A stretch of 64,000 nucleotides of DNA from Microbacterium sp. SMR1 (GCF_003289625.1 NZ_QMBN01000002.1:580610-644609), one strand, 5' to 3'. Numbered from the stretch's first letter, positions 1 through 10,405 are shown. The notes: generated by a model not told the origin, from the sequence alone. Program-made: numbers and translations.

Positions 1-25
1 CGGCACGCGCGACACCGGCGTCCCC

Positions 26-691
26 ATGGCTGCGCGCGGGTGGGGCCTGCCCGTCGGCATCCTTCTGCTGATCGTCTGCATCGGCCAGTACGGCAAGTGG
101 AACCACCGGTTCAGCGCCCGCGAGAAGGGCTACGCGGCGATCGGCCCGCTCACGATGATCCTGGCCGGGCTGGCGATCGGCACGTGGATCGCGACGACGA
201 TGTGGATCGAGCCCGACGCCGTCGGCGTCGCCGTCGACCCGACATTCGGCGGCAACGAGACCTGGGGTGTCGGCGAGTGGATCCTGTACGCCGGACAATG
301 GTGGCTGCCCGGGCTCTTCACGCTCCTCGCCGTGCTGAGCTACATCGCGCGGGTGCGCTCCCTCGCGACGCGCCGCCGCAACAACGCGGTCATCTCGCGC
401 CTCCTGGCCTCCGGCTCGCGCGTCGACGCGGAGATCGTCGAGGCGCCCCTTCCCGCGCATGACGCGTCGCGGATGGCCGCGTCGCTGGTGGCGAAGTTCA
501 CCGATGTCGTGGGCACGGATCGTTGGGTCACGACCATGGTGCTCATCGCGCCGCGCGAGGTGCCGGCGATCGGTGACACGCGTCCGCTCGTATTCGATCC
601 CGCCGATCCCGGCGACACGACGCGCATCTTCCTGTCGCCGACCGGCGCGACGGGCCGCGACGACTTCGAGCCGGTGCAGCCCGCGAGCTGA
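26..691 (+). CDS. Membrane protein, DUF3592-like (5' end uncertain)
   Basis: Unrecognised 221-residue membrane protein. Three hydrophobic segments are visible at about residues 8-25, 37-58 and 90-110. A soluble C-terminal part follows (about 125-221), whose beta-rich pattern resembles DUF3592 proteins; that resemblance is weak. The reading frame is open back to base 2, so the true start may lie outside the window and the ATG at 26 is only the first one seen. It converges on purU, with a GC-rich palindrome between the two stops. No function can be assigned. Confidence 0.6.
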   Translation: MAARGWGLPVGILLLIVCIGQYGKWNHRFSAREKGYAAIGPLTMILAGLAIGTWIATTMWIEPDAVGVAVDPTFGGNETWGVGEWILYAGQWWLPGLFTLLAVLSYIARVRSLATRRRNNAVISRLLASGSRVDAEIVEAPLPAHDASRMAASLVAKFTDVVGTDRWVTTMVLIAPREVPAIGDTRPLVFDPADPGDTTRIFLSPTGATGRDDFEPVQPAS

Positions 692-696
692 CACCC

Positions 697-717
697 GGCC
701 CGCGAGCTCGCGCGGCC
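697..717. terminator. Possible bidirectional terminator hairpin
   Basis: The 12-bp palindrome CGCGAGCTCGCG (701-712) is flanked by GGCC on both sides with one bulged base. It lies between two convergent stop codons (691 and 723). There is no T tract, so this is a suggestion only. Confidence 0.35.
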
Positions 718-722
718 CGCGG

Positions 723-1601
723 TCAGAAGACGATCGTGTGGTTGCCGTGTCGGATGACGCGGTCCTGCGCGTGCCACAGCACCGCGCGCGAGAGCACCTG
801 ACGCTCGACGTCGGCGCCGCGGCGGGCGAGCTCGGCCGCCGTCTCAGCGTGGGTGACCCGGATCGTGTCCTGCTCGATGATCGGCCCCTCATCGAGGTCG
901 GTCGTGACGTAGTGGCTCGTCGCGCCGATGAGCTTGACGCCGCGTTCCTTGGCCTTCTTGTAGGGCTCGGCGCCGATGAAGGCGGGGAGGAACGAGTGGT
1001 GGATGTTGATGACGGGCACGCCGAGCTTCTCGAGGAAGTCCGACGATAGGATCTGCATGTAGCGGGCCAGGACGACGAAGTCGACGTTGCCGACGAGCAG
1101 CTTCAGGATCTCGGCCTCGGACGCCGACTTGTCGGGGCCGGGCGTCGACGGGACGTGGAAGAACGGGACGTTGAACGAGCGGACGTCCTCGGCCGAGGTG
1201 GTGTGGTTCGACACGACCATCGGTACCGTCACGGGCAGATCGCCGCGGCGGTGGCGCCACAGCAGGTCGAGCAGGCAGTGGTCCTGCTTCGACGACAGGA
1301 TCGCCATGCGCTTGGGCACCGACTGGTCGGTCAGCGACCACTGCAGATCGAACCCGGCGAGCGTCTCGCCGATCTCGGCTTCGATCGACGGGCGGTCGAC
1401 GGCGAAGTTCGGGCGGTGGAAGACCACGCGGCAGAAGTAGGCGCCGCCGGTCGGGTCGTCGGAGTACTGGTCGAACGCGACGATGTTGCCGCCCACGCGG
1501 GTGACCATCGCCGACAGGGAGGCGATGATGCCCGGCTGGTCCTGCCCGTGCACGATGAGGCAGGCGTGGGCGGGGTGGAGCGCAGTCGACGAATCGGTCA
1601 T
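723..1601 (-). CDS. purU: Formyltetrahydrofolate deformylase
   Basis: Hydrolyses 10-formyl-THF to formate and THF, which balances the one-carbon pool and supplies formate for PurT. The 292-residue length fits the family. An N-terminal ACT domain (about 10-85, containing the QDQPGIIASLS stretch) precedes a formyltransferase-fold catalytic domain. The catalytic Asn/His/Asp set is visible in INIHHSFLPAF and TDLDEGPII. The frame is open further upstream, but ATG 1601 is preferred: the homology begins there and a -10-like CAGAAT sits 6 nt before it. It is monocistronic and follows the hydrolase gene on the same strand. Confidence 0.93.
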   Translation of the reverse strand: MTDSSTALHPAHACLIVHGQDQPGIIASLSAMVTRVGGNIVAFDQYSDDPTGGAYFCRVVFHRPNFAVDRPSIEAEIGETLAGFDLQWSLTDQSVPKRMAILSSKQDHCLLDLLWRHRRGDLPVTVPMVVSNHTTSAEDVRSFNVPFFHVPSTPGPDKSASEAEILKLLVGNVDFVVLARYMQILSSDFLEKLGVPVINIHHSFLPAFIGAEPYKKAKERGVKLIGATSHYVTTDLDEGPIIEQDTIRVTHAETAAELARRGADVERQVLSRAVLWHAQDRVIRHGNHTIVF

Positions 1602-1607
1602 CCTTCG

Positions 1608-1613
1608 ATTCTG
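1608..1613 (-). promoter_or_regulatory. -10 box of purU, leaderless type
   Basis: CAGAAT on the minus strand ends 6 nt before the purU ATG, so transcription would start at or next to the start codon. One base departs from TANNNT. Confidence 0.4.
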
Positions 1614-1644
1614 CCCTGTCCCAGCCCCCGGTTCGGCACCCGGG

Positions 1645-2280
1645 TCAGTCGACGTCGAGGTAGTCCTCGATGACGAAGGCGGCCTCGCCGGCGTGCGTCG
1701 CCGGGAAGAGGTGCCCGCCACCCTCGAGGGTCACGAGGCTGACGAGGCCGGGAGCGGCGGCCTGCAGGCGCTCGCCGTTCGCGGGCGGCAGCACCTCGTC
1801 GTCGGCGCCCTGAATGAGCATGACCGGAACCGTCGGAGCGAGCGCGCGCCACTCCTCGGCCGACACGGATGCCGCGGCCGCCGCCTGCAGCGGCTCGAGG
1901 TCGGTGCGGGGCTCGTCGCCCTCGGCGCCGAGCAGCAGCACGCCGTCGACGCGGTCGGTGTGGTCGATCGAGACGGTGCGCGCGACGGCGCCGCCGAAGG
2001 CGTGACCGCCGACCCAGGCGTCGCCGAGTCCGACGTGGTCCATGACGTCGACGACATCCTGTGCCAGGTCGTGCAGCGTGACGCCCTCGGTCTGCGCCGT
2101 GCGGTAGCCGACCCGCAGGATGCGGAAGTCCTCCTCGGCCAGCACGTGGGCGAGCGTTCCGAGCGCCGCGACGTTGCTGTAGCCCGGGATCAGCACCAGG
2201 ACCGGCTCGCTGCCGGCATCCTCGACGTAGGGGATGGCGCGGCCCTCGGGCTCGAAGATCTGCGGCTGTGTGTCGGTCAT
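1645..2280 (-). CDS. Alpha/beta-hydrolase fold protein lacking the catalytic serine
   Basis: A 211-residue single-domain alpha/beta-hydrolase. The usual landmarks are present: an oxyanion-side strand (LVLIPGYS), an acid residue in QGADDEVLPP and a histidine in GGGHLFP. The nucleophile elbow, however, reads G-H-A-F-G, with Ala94 where Ser (GxSxG) is expected. The DNA codon is an unambiguous GCC. The protein may therefore be a non-catalytic binding or chaperone-like member, or use an unusual mechanism. ATG 2280 is chosen over the upstream ATG because a GAGAGGGAG Shine-Dalgarno precedes it. No partner is evident. Confidence 0.75.
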   Translation of the reverse strand: MTDTQPQIFEPEGRAIPYVEDAGSEPVLVLIPGYSNVAALGTLAHVLAEEDFRILRVGYRTAQTEGVTLHDLAQDVVDVMDHVGLGDAWVGGHAFGGAVARTVSIDHTDRVDGVLLLGAEGDEPRTDLEPLQAAAAASVSAEEWRALAPTVPVMLIQGADDEVLPPANGERLQAAAPGLVSLVTLEGGGHLFPATHAGEAAFVIEDYLDVD

Positions 2281-2311
2281 GGCTCCCTCTCGCGGTGTCC
2301 TGCGACCATTC

Positions 2312-2317
2312 ACGCTA
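2312..2317 (-). promoter_or_regulatory. -10 box of the hydrolase-fold gene
   Basis: TAGCGT on the minus strand, about 31 nt upstream of ATG 2280. This leaves room for a short leader that carries the GAGAGGGAG ribosome-binding site. Confidence 0.4.
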
Positions 2318-2380
2318 GCCGAATCAGCTGGGCGCCCGCGGTCGCGGGTGCATCGCGGCCCGACAGCCTGCGGGGGTGGG

Positions 2381-2650
2381 TCACCAGACGATGCCGCCGC
2401 CGAGCGAGATGCCGCCCCAGGTGAGCAGCACGAAGATGCCCGCGAAGACGACCGGAGCGATACCCGCGCCGCTGCGCGCGAGGCCCTTGAGCAGGGCGAT
2501 CACCACCAGCACGGCGGCCACGAGCGAGAGACCGCCCCCGAGCACGAAGCCGATGAACAGCGGGATCGGCATGAGGATGAGCCCGAGGAGGCCGACCCAG
2601 AAGGCGGCCCAGGCGGTGGGGTTGGAACGACGCGCGACGGAAGAGGACAT
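2381..2650 (-). CDS. Small membrane protein, DUF4190-like
   Basis: An 89-residue protein of unknown function. Two long hydrophobic stretches (about 12-50 and 62-85) rich in Gly, Leu and Val suggest two or three membrane helices. The short polar N-terminus (MSSSVARRSNP) and overall pattern resemble small DUF4190-type membrane proteins. A GAGAGGA ribosome-binding site lies 7 nt before ATG 2650. It is 21 nt downstream of the peptide transporter stop and could be co-transcribed with it. Confidence 0.65.
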   Translation of the reverse strand: MSSSVARRSNPTAWAAFWVGLLGLILMPIPLFIGFVLGGGLSLVAAVLVVIALLKGLARSGAGIAPVVFAGIFVLLTWGGISLGGGIVW

Positions 2651-2671
2651 GTGTCCATCCTCTCGCGTGTG

Positions 2672-4165
2672 TCAGCGGACGTCGCGCATGAGAGCGAGCA
2701 CGGGCTTGCGGGCCGCTGCGAGTGCGAGGCCGAGGACGATCGCGATGGCGGCGAGGATCGAGAAGTAGGGCACCTCGTTCTCGGGATTGTAGAGCGGCGC
2801 GAGCAGTCCCGAGATCGCGGTTCCCAGCGAGACCGAGAGGAAGAACAGTGCGACCATCTGCGTCTGGAATCTCGCCGGCGCGAGCTTCGTCGCGGCCGAC
2901 AGCCCGACGGGCGAGATCAGCAGCTCGGCGACGGTGAAGACGAACAGGATGCCGACGATGCCGAGCAGCGGTGTCGCGTCCGGGCCGCCGCCGGCGAATG
3001 GCAGGAAGAGCAGGAACGCCAGTCCCATGACGATGACGCCCGCGGCGAATTTGATCGGCGTCGAGGGCTGACGTGTTCCGAGCTTCGTCCACAGGGCCGC
3101 GAAGACCCCCGAGAGGATGATGATGAACACGGGGTTGATGGAATTGACCCAGTCCGGCGGCATCTCCCACCCGAGGACGTTCCGGTCCAGCCGCTTCTCG
3201 GCGTAGATCGGGATGACGGTGAACTGCTGCTGATACAGCGACCAGAAGGCGACGCTGACGATGAACAGCGGGATGAAGCCGTACACGCGCGACCGCTCGG
3301 TCGAGGTGATCCGGGAGCTCGAGATGATCACGGTGAAGTAGGCGATCGTCGCGGCGATGACGACGATGACGACGACGAGCGACAGGTTGTCGGCCCGGAT
3401 GACGCCGAGGGTGATCAGGAGCGCGATGGCCGCGACGGCTGCGACCGCGATGCCGGTGACCAGCGGGTAGCGCGGCCGGGGCAGCGGGTTGGGAACGCGA
3501 CGTGCGGCCTCGGGCAGCGACCGGCGTCCGATCGCGTACTGGATCAGGCCGATGGTCATGCCGACCGCCGCGGCTCCGAACGCCCAGTGGAAACCGAGGC
3601 TCGTGCGCAGGAAGCCGGTGAGCAGCGGCCCCGCGAAGGCGCCGAGGTTGATGCCGAGGTAGAACAGCGAGAATCCGGCGTCGCGGCGGGGGTCGTGCTC
3701 CGAGTAGAGGGATCCGACGACCGCCGTGGCGTTCGCCTTCAGCCCGCCCGAGCCGAGCGCGACCAGCACGAGTCCGACCGCGACAGACAGCAGCCCCGGG
3801 AGCACCGCGAGCGCGACGTGGCCCGCGACGATGATGATCGCGCTGAAGAAGAGCACGCGCTCGGAGCCGAGCAGGCGATCGGCGATCCAGGCTCCGAGGA
3901 TCGTGGAGAGGTAGACCGCTCCGCCGTAGGCGCCGACGATGCCGACGGCCGTGGCCTCGGGCAGGCCCGCCCCGCCCTCCGAGACCGAGAAGTAGAGGTA
4001 GTAGACCAGGACGATCTGCATGCCGTAGAAGCTGAACCGCTCCCACAGCTCGACACCGAAGATGTGTGTGAGCGCCCACGGCTGCCCGAAGAAGCGGCGG
4101 TCGTTCCGGCTGTCGTCGGGGGAGTGGGGGCGGGATGCGGTGGTGTCTGCGTCCTCGTGGCTCAT
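2672..4165 (-). CDS. POT/PTR family di-/tripeptide:proton symporter
   Basis: Proton-coupled oligopeptide uptake transporter of 497 residues in the inner membrane. The N-terminal POT signature ExxERF is present (GVELWERFSFYG, about residues 37-48), followed by about 14 hydrophobic helices with typical POT blocks such as FSLFYLGINLGAF. ATG 4165 is chosen because a TATCGT -10 box lies 8 nt upstream; the open frame continues further but has no homology there. Substrate range (DtpT-like) cannot be told from sequence. Confidence 0.9.
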   Translation of the reverse strand: MSHEDADTTASRPHSPDDSRNDRRFFGQPWALTHIFGVELWERFSFYGMQIVLVYYLYFSVSEGGAGLPEATAVGIVGAYGGAVYLSTILGAWIADRLLGSERVLFFSAIIIVAGHVALAVLPGLLSVAVGLVLVALGSGGLKANATAVVGSLYSEHDPRRDAGFSLFYLGINLGAFAGPLLTGFLRTSLGFHWAFGAAAVGMTIGLIQYAIGRRSLPEAARRVPNPLPRPRYPLVTGIAVAAVAAIALLITLGVIRADNLSLVVVIVVIAATIAYFTVIISSSRITSTERSRVYGFIPLFIVSVAFWSLYQQQFTVIPIYAEKRLDRNVLGWEMPPDWVNSINPVFIIILSGVFAALWTKLGTRQPSTPIKFAAGVIVMGLAFLLFLPFAGGGPDATPLLGIVGILFVFTVAELLISPVGLSAATKLAPARFQTQMVALFFLSVSLGTAISGLLAPLYNPENEVPYFSILAAIAIVLGLALAAARKPVLALMRDVR

Positions 4166-4173
4166 GGATGCCG

Positions 4174-4179
4174 ACGATA
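4174..4179 (-). promoter_or_regulatory. -10 box of the POT transporter, leaderless type
   Basis: TATCGT on the minus strand, 8 nt before ATG 4165. No Shine-Dalgarno sequence fits in the gap. Confidence 0.45.
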
Positions 4180-4185
4180 CGCCGC

Positions 4186-5622
4186 TCAGGGCAGCGACGG
4201 GCGCGACTCGTGCGGATCGCGGCGCTGCGGTATGCACAGCGCCACGGCCAGGGCGATCACGGCGGCGCCCAGGCCGAGGGCGAACGAGACCTGGAACGCG
4301 GCCGGTGTCGGCACGGCGACGCCGTCGCGCTCGATCGACAGGGCAGCCAGCACGGCGCCGACGAGAGCGGCCGCGGTGCTCGTCCCGAGGGAGCGGAAGA
4401 GGGCGTTCAGGCCGTTCGACGCGCCGGTCTCGGTCGGCGGGACCGAGCGCATGATGAGCATCGGCATGCCGGCGTAGCCGAATCCGATGCCCACGCCGAT
4501 GAGGAGGTTCGCCACGAGCAGGTGCCAGACCTCGGAGGCCCACAGCAGCGAGAAGCCGTAGGCGAGGATCAGGGCTATCGAGCCGAGGACGAGCAGCAGG
4601 CGCGGCCCCACCGTTCGGGCCAGTCGCCCCGAGAACGGCGAGAGGATCATCATCACCAGACCCGCCGGCATGATGATGAGGCTCGCCTGCAGCAGCGTCA
4701 GCCCGAAGCCGCCGACCGTCTCGGGAAGCTCGAGCATCTGCGGGTACGACACGTTCGAGGCGAAGAGCGAGAAGCCGATCGCGACCGACGCGAGGTTCGT
4801 CAGCAGCACTGCCGGGCGGGCGGCGACGCGCAGGTCGAGCAACGGGTCGGCGATGCGCAGCTCGAACCGGCCCCACACCATCAGGACGAGGATGCCGCCG
4901 AGGCCGCACGCGAGGGTCGCCGCCGACGTCCAGCCCCAGGTGTTCCCGCGCGAGACCGCGAGGAGCACTCCGGTCAGACCGACCGCGAGGCCGATCGCCC
5001 CGATGAGGTCGAAGCGCCCCGGCGTCCGCAGCACGCTCGGGGGAACGACGAGCACGACCAGCACGAGCACGATCGCGCCCAGGCCCGCCGACACCCAGAA
5101 CAGCACGTGCCAGTCGCTCGTCTCGGTGATGAGCGCGCTCACGGGCATGCCGACGGCGCCCCCGACGCCGAGGGTCGCCGACATCAGTGCGATCGCCGCG
5201 TCGACGCGGTTCTCGTGCAGCACGTCGCGCATGATCGAGATCCCGAGCGGCACGACGCCGGTCACCGCACCCTGCAGCGCGCGCCCCACGATCACCCCGA
5301 CGATGTCCGTGGACAGCGCCGCGACGACCGACCCGGCGATGAGCAGGCCGAGCAGTACGAGCACGATGCGGCGCTTGCCGTACATGTCGCCGAGGCGCCC
5401 CGCGATGGGGGTGAACACCGCGGCGGCGAGGAGGGTGGCGGTGACGACCCACGCCGTGTCTTCGCGGCTCGCGTCGAGCAGCTCGGGCAGTTTCGACTGA
5501 ATGGGGACGACGAGGGTGAACATGAAGGACGAGGCCAGTCCCGCGATCGCCAGCACCGTGACGATCGCGCCCTGTCGCGGCATCCGGGTGAGTCGTCGTC
5601 GTCCGCTCTCACCCGATGCCAT
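4186..5622 (-). CDS. MFS transporter, DHA2/EmrB-QacA-like
   Basis: A 478-residue major facilitator. About 14 hydrophobic segments and the loop 2-3 motif A (GRLGDMYGKRR, about 75-85) place it with drug:H+ antiporters of the DHA2 type, although the substrate is unknown. It ends 20 nt from the start of the POT gene on the same strand. It is divergent from the GNAT gene at 5659, sharing a 36-bp promoter region. ATG 5622 is supported by TAGCCT ending 6 nt upstream. Confidence 0.85.
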   Translation of the reverse strand: MASGESGRRRLTRMPRQGAIVTVLAIAGLASSFMFTLVVPIQSKLPELLDASREDTAWVVTATLLAAAVFTPIAGRLGDMYGKRRIVLVLLGLLIAGSVVAALSTDIVGVIVGRALQGAVTGVVPLGISIMRDVLHENRVDAAIALMSATLGVGGAVGMPVSALITETSDWHVLFWVSAGLGAIVLVLVVLVVPPSVLRTPGRFDLIGAIGLAVGLTGVLLAVSRGNTWGWTSAATLACGLGGILVLMVWGRFELRIADPLLDLRVAARPAVLLTNLASVAIGFSLFASNVSYPQMLELPETVGGFGLTLLQASLIIMPAGLVMMILSPFSGRLARTVGPRLLLVLGSIALILAYGFSLLWASEVWHLLVANLLIGVGIGFGYAGMPMLIMRSVPPTETGASNGLNALFRSLGTSTAAALVGAVLAALSIERDGVAVPTPAAFQVSFALGLGAAVIALAVALCIPQRRDPHESRPSLP

Positions 5623-5658
5623 CCCTTCAGGCTATCCGCGGCGGCGTAGGGTGGGCTC
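5623..5658. promoter_or_regulatory. Back-to-back leaderless divergent promoters
   Basis: Minus-strand -10 TAGCCT (plus-strand AGGCTA, 5629-5634) ends 6 nt from ATG 5622. Plus-strand -10 TAGGGT (5647-5652) ends 6 nt from ATG 5659. Only 12 bp separate the two boxes, so two polymerases could not bind together. Confidence 0.6.
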
Positions 5659-6390
5659 ATGAGCGAGAGCGTTCCCCCGACCCCAGCCGACGTGCCCGCG
5701 GGGATCGACATCCGCCCCCTCGAGACCGTCGCCGACATCTTCGCCGGCGCCGCGGTGCTGCGCGAGGTGTGGGGCGGCGACCGCGATTCGGTGCCCACGA
5801 ACCTCATGCGCGCCCTCGCCTACTCCGGCAACTACGTGGTCGGACTCTTCGACGGCGACCGGGTCGTCGGTGCGTCGGTGGCGTTCTTCGCCGAGCCGGG
5901 TGCGCGGTCGATGCACTCGCACGTGACCGGTGTGCTGCCGGAGTACCAGCAGCAGGGACTTGGGCGCGTGCTCAAGCAGCACCAGCGCGCGTGGGCCTTC
6001 GCCCGTGAGGTCGGCACCATCACGTGGACGTTCGACCCGCTCTTCGCGCGCAACGCGCACTTCAACCTGCAGGTACTCGGAGCCCGCATCAGCGACTACC
6101 TCGTCGACCAGTACGGGCTCATGGACGACGGCATCAATCGCGGCGAGGTCACCGACCGGCTCATGGTGACGTGGCCGCTCGCGGCACCGCCGCAGGAGCG
6201 TCCGTCCGACGACCGGATCGTCGCGACGATCGAGGTGCCCGCCGACATCCACGCCATCCGCGCCGCCTCTCCCGCGGACGCCGACGCCTGGCGCGACCGC
6301 GTGCGCGCGCAGTTCCTCGAGCACTTCGCGGCCGGGCTCACCGTCGGCGGCTTCGACGACGAGCGCGGCTACCTCCTCGTCCGGCCCTGA
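5659..6390 (+). CDS. GNAT family N-acetyltransferase (COG3375-like)
   Basis: A 243-residue acetyl-CoA-dependent acetyltransferase of unknown substrate. The acetyl-CoA-binding loop reads EYQQQGLGRVLKQHQ (about 95-109) after the GVL strand. The following block, with TWTFDPLFARNAHFNLQ, is typical of the larger COG3375-type GNAT proteins, which are often called chorismate-synthase-like in annotation. The start lies 6 nt after a TAGGGT -10 box. Single gene, convergent with the SDR gene that follows. Confidence 0.82.
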   Translation: MSESVPPTPADVPAGIDIRPLETVADIFAGAAVLREVWGGDRDSVPTNLMRALAYSGNYVVGLFDGDRVVGASVAFFAEPGARSMHSHVTGVLPEYQQQGLGRVLKQHQRAWAFAREVGTITWTFDPLFARNAHFNLQVLGARISDYLVDQYGLMDDGINRGEVTDRLMVTWPLAAPPQERPSDDRIVATIEVPADIHAIRAASPADADAWRDRVRAQFLEHFAAGLTVGGFDDERGYLLVRP

Positions 6391-6409
6391 CCTGCGCGGC
6401 GCGGCGCGG

Positions 6410-7216
6410 TTACTCCGCGCCGGCGTCGCGCCAGTCGTCGGACTCGAGGTGCGAGCCGGCCTGCGGGCCCATCTGCAGCATCCCGCCGTCGACGACCCAG
6501 GTCGCGCCCGTGACGTACGACGACGCCGGCGACGCCAGGAAGGCGACGACCGCGGCGATCTCCTCGGGCTTGCCCGGGCGCGGGATCGGGATGCCGGGGC
6601 GGTGGGTCTTCTCGGCCTCGTCGCCCTCCATGTCGTTGATGGGGGTCGCGATCTCGCCGGGCGCGACCGAGTTGACGGTGATGTCTCGGGGGCCGAGCTC
6701 CTGCGCCATCGTCTTCACGAGGCCTTCGAGGCCGTGCTTCGAGGCGACGTAGGCGGCCGAGCCGACCCGCGGCTGCGAGCCGTGGACGCTCGTCACCGCG
6801 ATGATGCGCCCGCCGTCACCGGCATCCGCCATGAGCTTCGCGGCGGTCTGCATTCCGAGGAAGGCGCCGTCGAGGTTGAGCGCGACGACCGTCCGCCACC
6901 CATCGAGGTCGAGGTCGAGCACGGGCCCGCCGGTGCCGCCGCCGGCGTTGTTGACGAAGACGTCGAGGCCGCCGAGCTCCTCGGCGAGGTGCTCGATGAC
7001 ACCGGGGACCTTCTCGAACTCGGTCGCGTCGAACTGGGCGACGACGGCCTTGCGCCCCCGGGCCCGAACGCCCGCTGCGGTCTCGTTCGCGCCTTCCTCG
7101 TCGGAGTGCCAGGTGACCCCGACGTCCATCCCTGCGTCGGCGAGGGCGAGGGCGGTCGCGCGGCCGATCCCCGAGTCGGAAGCGGTCACGATGGCACGGC
7201 GAGGAGTGAACGTCAT
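6410..7216 (-). CDS. SDR family oxidoreductase
   Basis: A 268-residue classical short-chain dehydrogenase/reductase. The Rossmann glycine motif appears as [11 protein letters not shown] (about 11-21), the NNAG motif as VNNAGGG, catalytic Ser in VTSVHGSQ, and the YxxxK pair in YVASKHG. The C-terminal [10 protein letters not shown] region resembles glucose 1-dehydrogenase or 3-oxoacyl reductase-like enzymes; substrate unknown. ATG 7216 is 6 nt from a TAGCGT -10 box. It is preceded by the large hairpin that probably ends flotillin transcription. Confidence 0.87.
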   Translation of the reverse strand: MTFTPRRAIVTASDSGIGRATALALADAGMDVGVTWHSDEEGANETAAGVRARGRKAVVAQFDATEFEKVPGVIEHLAEELGGLDVFVNNAGGGTGGPVLDLDLDGWRTVVALNLDGAFLGMQTAAKLMADAGDGGRIIAVTSVHGSQPRVGSAAYVASKHGLEGLVKTMAQELGPRDITVNSVAPGEIATPINDMEGDEAEKTHRPGIPIPRPGKPEEIAAVVAFLASPASSYVTGATWVVDGGMLQMGPQAGSHLESDDWRDAGAE

Positions 7217-7222
7217 GCCCCG

Positions 7223-7228
7223 ACGCTA
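7223..7228 (-). promoter_or_regulatory. -10 box of the SDR gene, leaderless type
   Basis: TAGCGT on the minus strand, with exactly 6 nt (CGGGGC) between it and ATG 7216. Confidence 0.5.
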
Positions 7229-7275
7229 CGAACCCCCGGCGCGGTGTCGCACCCGGTTGACAATCCCGCGCGGTA

Positions 7276-7359
7276 ACTCCTCAGATCCCGGCGCCCGGAA
7301 ACGACGAAGCCCCGTCATCACGCGAGAGGTGAGACGGGGCGTCGTCGGATCTGAGGAGT
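7276..7359 (-). terminator. Two-tier hairpin after the flotillin gene
   Basis: An inner stem of 15 bp with one mismatch (7302-7316 with 7333-7347) is enclosed by a perfect 13-bp outer stem (7276-7288 with 7347-7359). It sits 11 nt beyond the flotillin stop at 7370. It has no long T tract but is far stronger than other hairpins here and is the likely transcription end. Confidence 0.6.
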
Positions 7360-7369
7360 CAGCGCGGGG

Positions 7370-8806
<1,437 letters not shown>

Positions 8807-8946
8807 GCTGACCTTTCCCGTGCGTAACGATGTGTCCTTCGACCGTATCGGGGTCGGCCCGCGCGGCGCGACTAGAATCGAGGATGCCGTTGTCTGCGGC
8901 ATCCGCGCCGCCGGCGCATCCCGAAAACGACCATGAGGAGCCACCT

Positions 8947-10335
8947 GTGGCCGAGCAGTCCCGCCTCGACAAAGTCATCGCCCTCGCCCGTCACCGCGGG
9001 TTCGTCTTCCAGGCGGGGGAGATCTACGGCGGTTCGCGCTCCGCGTGGGACTACGGCCCCCTCGGCACGGAGCTCAAGGAGAACATCCGCCGGCAGTGGT
9101 GGCAGACCTTCGTGCGCGGTCGCGGCGACATGGTCGGCCTCGACTCGTCGATCATCCTGCCCAAGCGCGTCTGGGAGGCCTCCGGCCACGTCGCGACCTT
9201 CACCGACCCCCTGGTCGAGTGCCTGCAGTGCCACAAGCGCTTCCGCGAAGACACCCTCATCGAGGACTTCGAGGCGCGCAAGGGCCGCAAGGCCGAGAAC
9301 GGCCTCGCCGACGTCCCGTGCCCGAACTGCGGCACCAAGGGCCAGTACACCGAGCCCAAGTCGTTCTCGGGCCTCGTGAAGACCTACCTCGGCGTCGTCG
9401 ACGACGAGACCGGCCTGTACTTCCTGCGCCCCGAGACCGCGCAGGGCATCTTCGTGAACTTCTCGAACGTGCTCACCGCGAGCCGCAAGAAGCCGCCGTT
9501 CGGCATCGGCCAGGTCGGCAAGGCGTTCCGCAACGAGATCACGCCGGGTAACTTCATCTTCCGCACGCGCGAGTTCGAGCAGATGGAGATCGAGTTCTTC
9601 ACGCCGCCCGCCGAGGCGCAGCAGTGGTTCGAGCATTGGGTCGAGGCGTGCTGGAACTGGTTCATCGAGCTGGGCATCGACGCCGACAACATGCGGCGCT
9701 TCGACGTCCCCGAGGACGACCGCGCCCACTACTCCGCCGGCACGATCGACGTCGAGTACCGCTTCGGGTTCCCGGGCAAGGAGTGGGGCGAGCTCATGGG
9801 CGTCGCGAACCGCACCGACTACGACCTGGGCAGCCACTCCGAGGCATCCGGCCAGTCACTGACCTACTTCGACCAGGCATCCGGCGAGAAGTACACGCCG
9901 TACGTGATCGAGCCCTCGTTCGGCCTGACGCGGGCCATGATGGCCTTCCTCGTCGACGCGTACGACGAAGAAGAGGTGCCCAACGCGAAGGGCGGCGTCG
10001 ACACCCGCACCGTGCTGCGCCTCGACCCGCGCCTGGCGCCCGTCAAGGTGGCCGTGCTGCCCCTCAGCCGCAACGAGCGTCTCTCGCCGCTGGCGCGCGA
10101 GGTCGCCGACACGCTGCGCGGCCGCGGCTGGAACATCGACTTCGATGACGCCGGTGCGATCGGGCGCCGCTACCGCCGTCAGGACGAGGTCGGCACGCCG
10201 TTCTGCGTCACCGTCGACTTCGACTCGCTCGACGACCGGGCCGTCACCGTGCGCGACCGCGACACGATGGCCCAGGAGCGCATCGCGCTCGACGCGCTCG
10301 AGGGCTATCTCGCCGAGCGCCTGCGCGGCGCCTGA
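8947..10335 (+). CDS. glyQS: Glycyl-tRNA synthetase, single-chain class II type
   Basis: Charges tRNA-Gly. The 462-residue alpha2 enzyme is the form found in actinobacteria rather than the alpha2beta2 form. The start region [13 protein letters not shown], class II motif 2 ([19 protein letters not shown]) and motif 3 (EPSFGLTR), and the C-terminal anticodon-binding domain (about 350-460) are visible. A Zn-ribbon-like insert has CLQCH and CPNCG. GTG 8947 is chosen because GAGGAG sits 6 nt upstream and family homology begins at once; the open frame runs further 5'. A strong terminator follows. Confidence 0.95.
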   Translation: MAEQSRLDKVIALARHRGFVFQAGEIYGGSRSAWDYGPLGTELKENIRRQWWQTFVRGRGDMVGLDSSIILPKRVWEASGHVATFTDPLVECLQCHKRFREDTLIEDFEARKGRKAENGLADVPCPNCGTKGQYTEPKSFSGLVKTYLGVVDDETGLYFLRPETAQGIFVNFSNVLTASRKKPPFGIGQVGKAFRNEITPGNFIFRTREFEQMEIEFFTPPAEAQQWFEHWVEACWNWFIELGIDADNMRRFDVPEDDRAHYSAGTIDVEYRFGFPGKEWGELMGVANRTDYDLGSHSEASGQSLTYFDQASGEKYTPYVIEPSFGLTRAMMAFLVDAYDEEEVPNAKGGVDTRTVLRLDPRLAPVKVAVLPLSRNERLSPLAREVADTLRGRGWNIDFDDAGAIGRRYRRQDEVGTPFCVTVDFDSLDDRAVTVRDRDTMAQERIALDALEGYLAERLRGA

Positions 10336-10357
10336 CGCACCTTCGGGCGGAGAACGA

Positions 10358-10405
10358 CGCGAACCTCGGAGCCATCCTGCGATGGACTCCGAGGTTCGCG
10401 CTTTT
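10358..10405 (+). terminator. Rho-independent terminator of glyQS
   Basis: A perfect 14-bp stem (10358-10371 with 10387-10400) contains an inner 5-bp stem (10372-10376 with 10381-10385) and a CTGC loop. A short T run (CTTTTCC) follows. It lies 23 nt after the stop codon and could also serve the convergent xylanase gene. Confidence 0.85.

Noticed and set aside
2234..4477. Very long open frame on the plus strand (about 750 codons), Asp/Arg/Glu-rich
   Set aside because: It is antisense to the hydrolase, small membrane protein and POT transporter genes, has only low-complexity composition and no domain, and arises from GC-rich codon bias.
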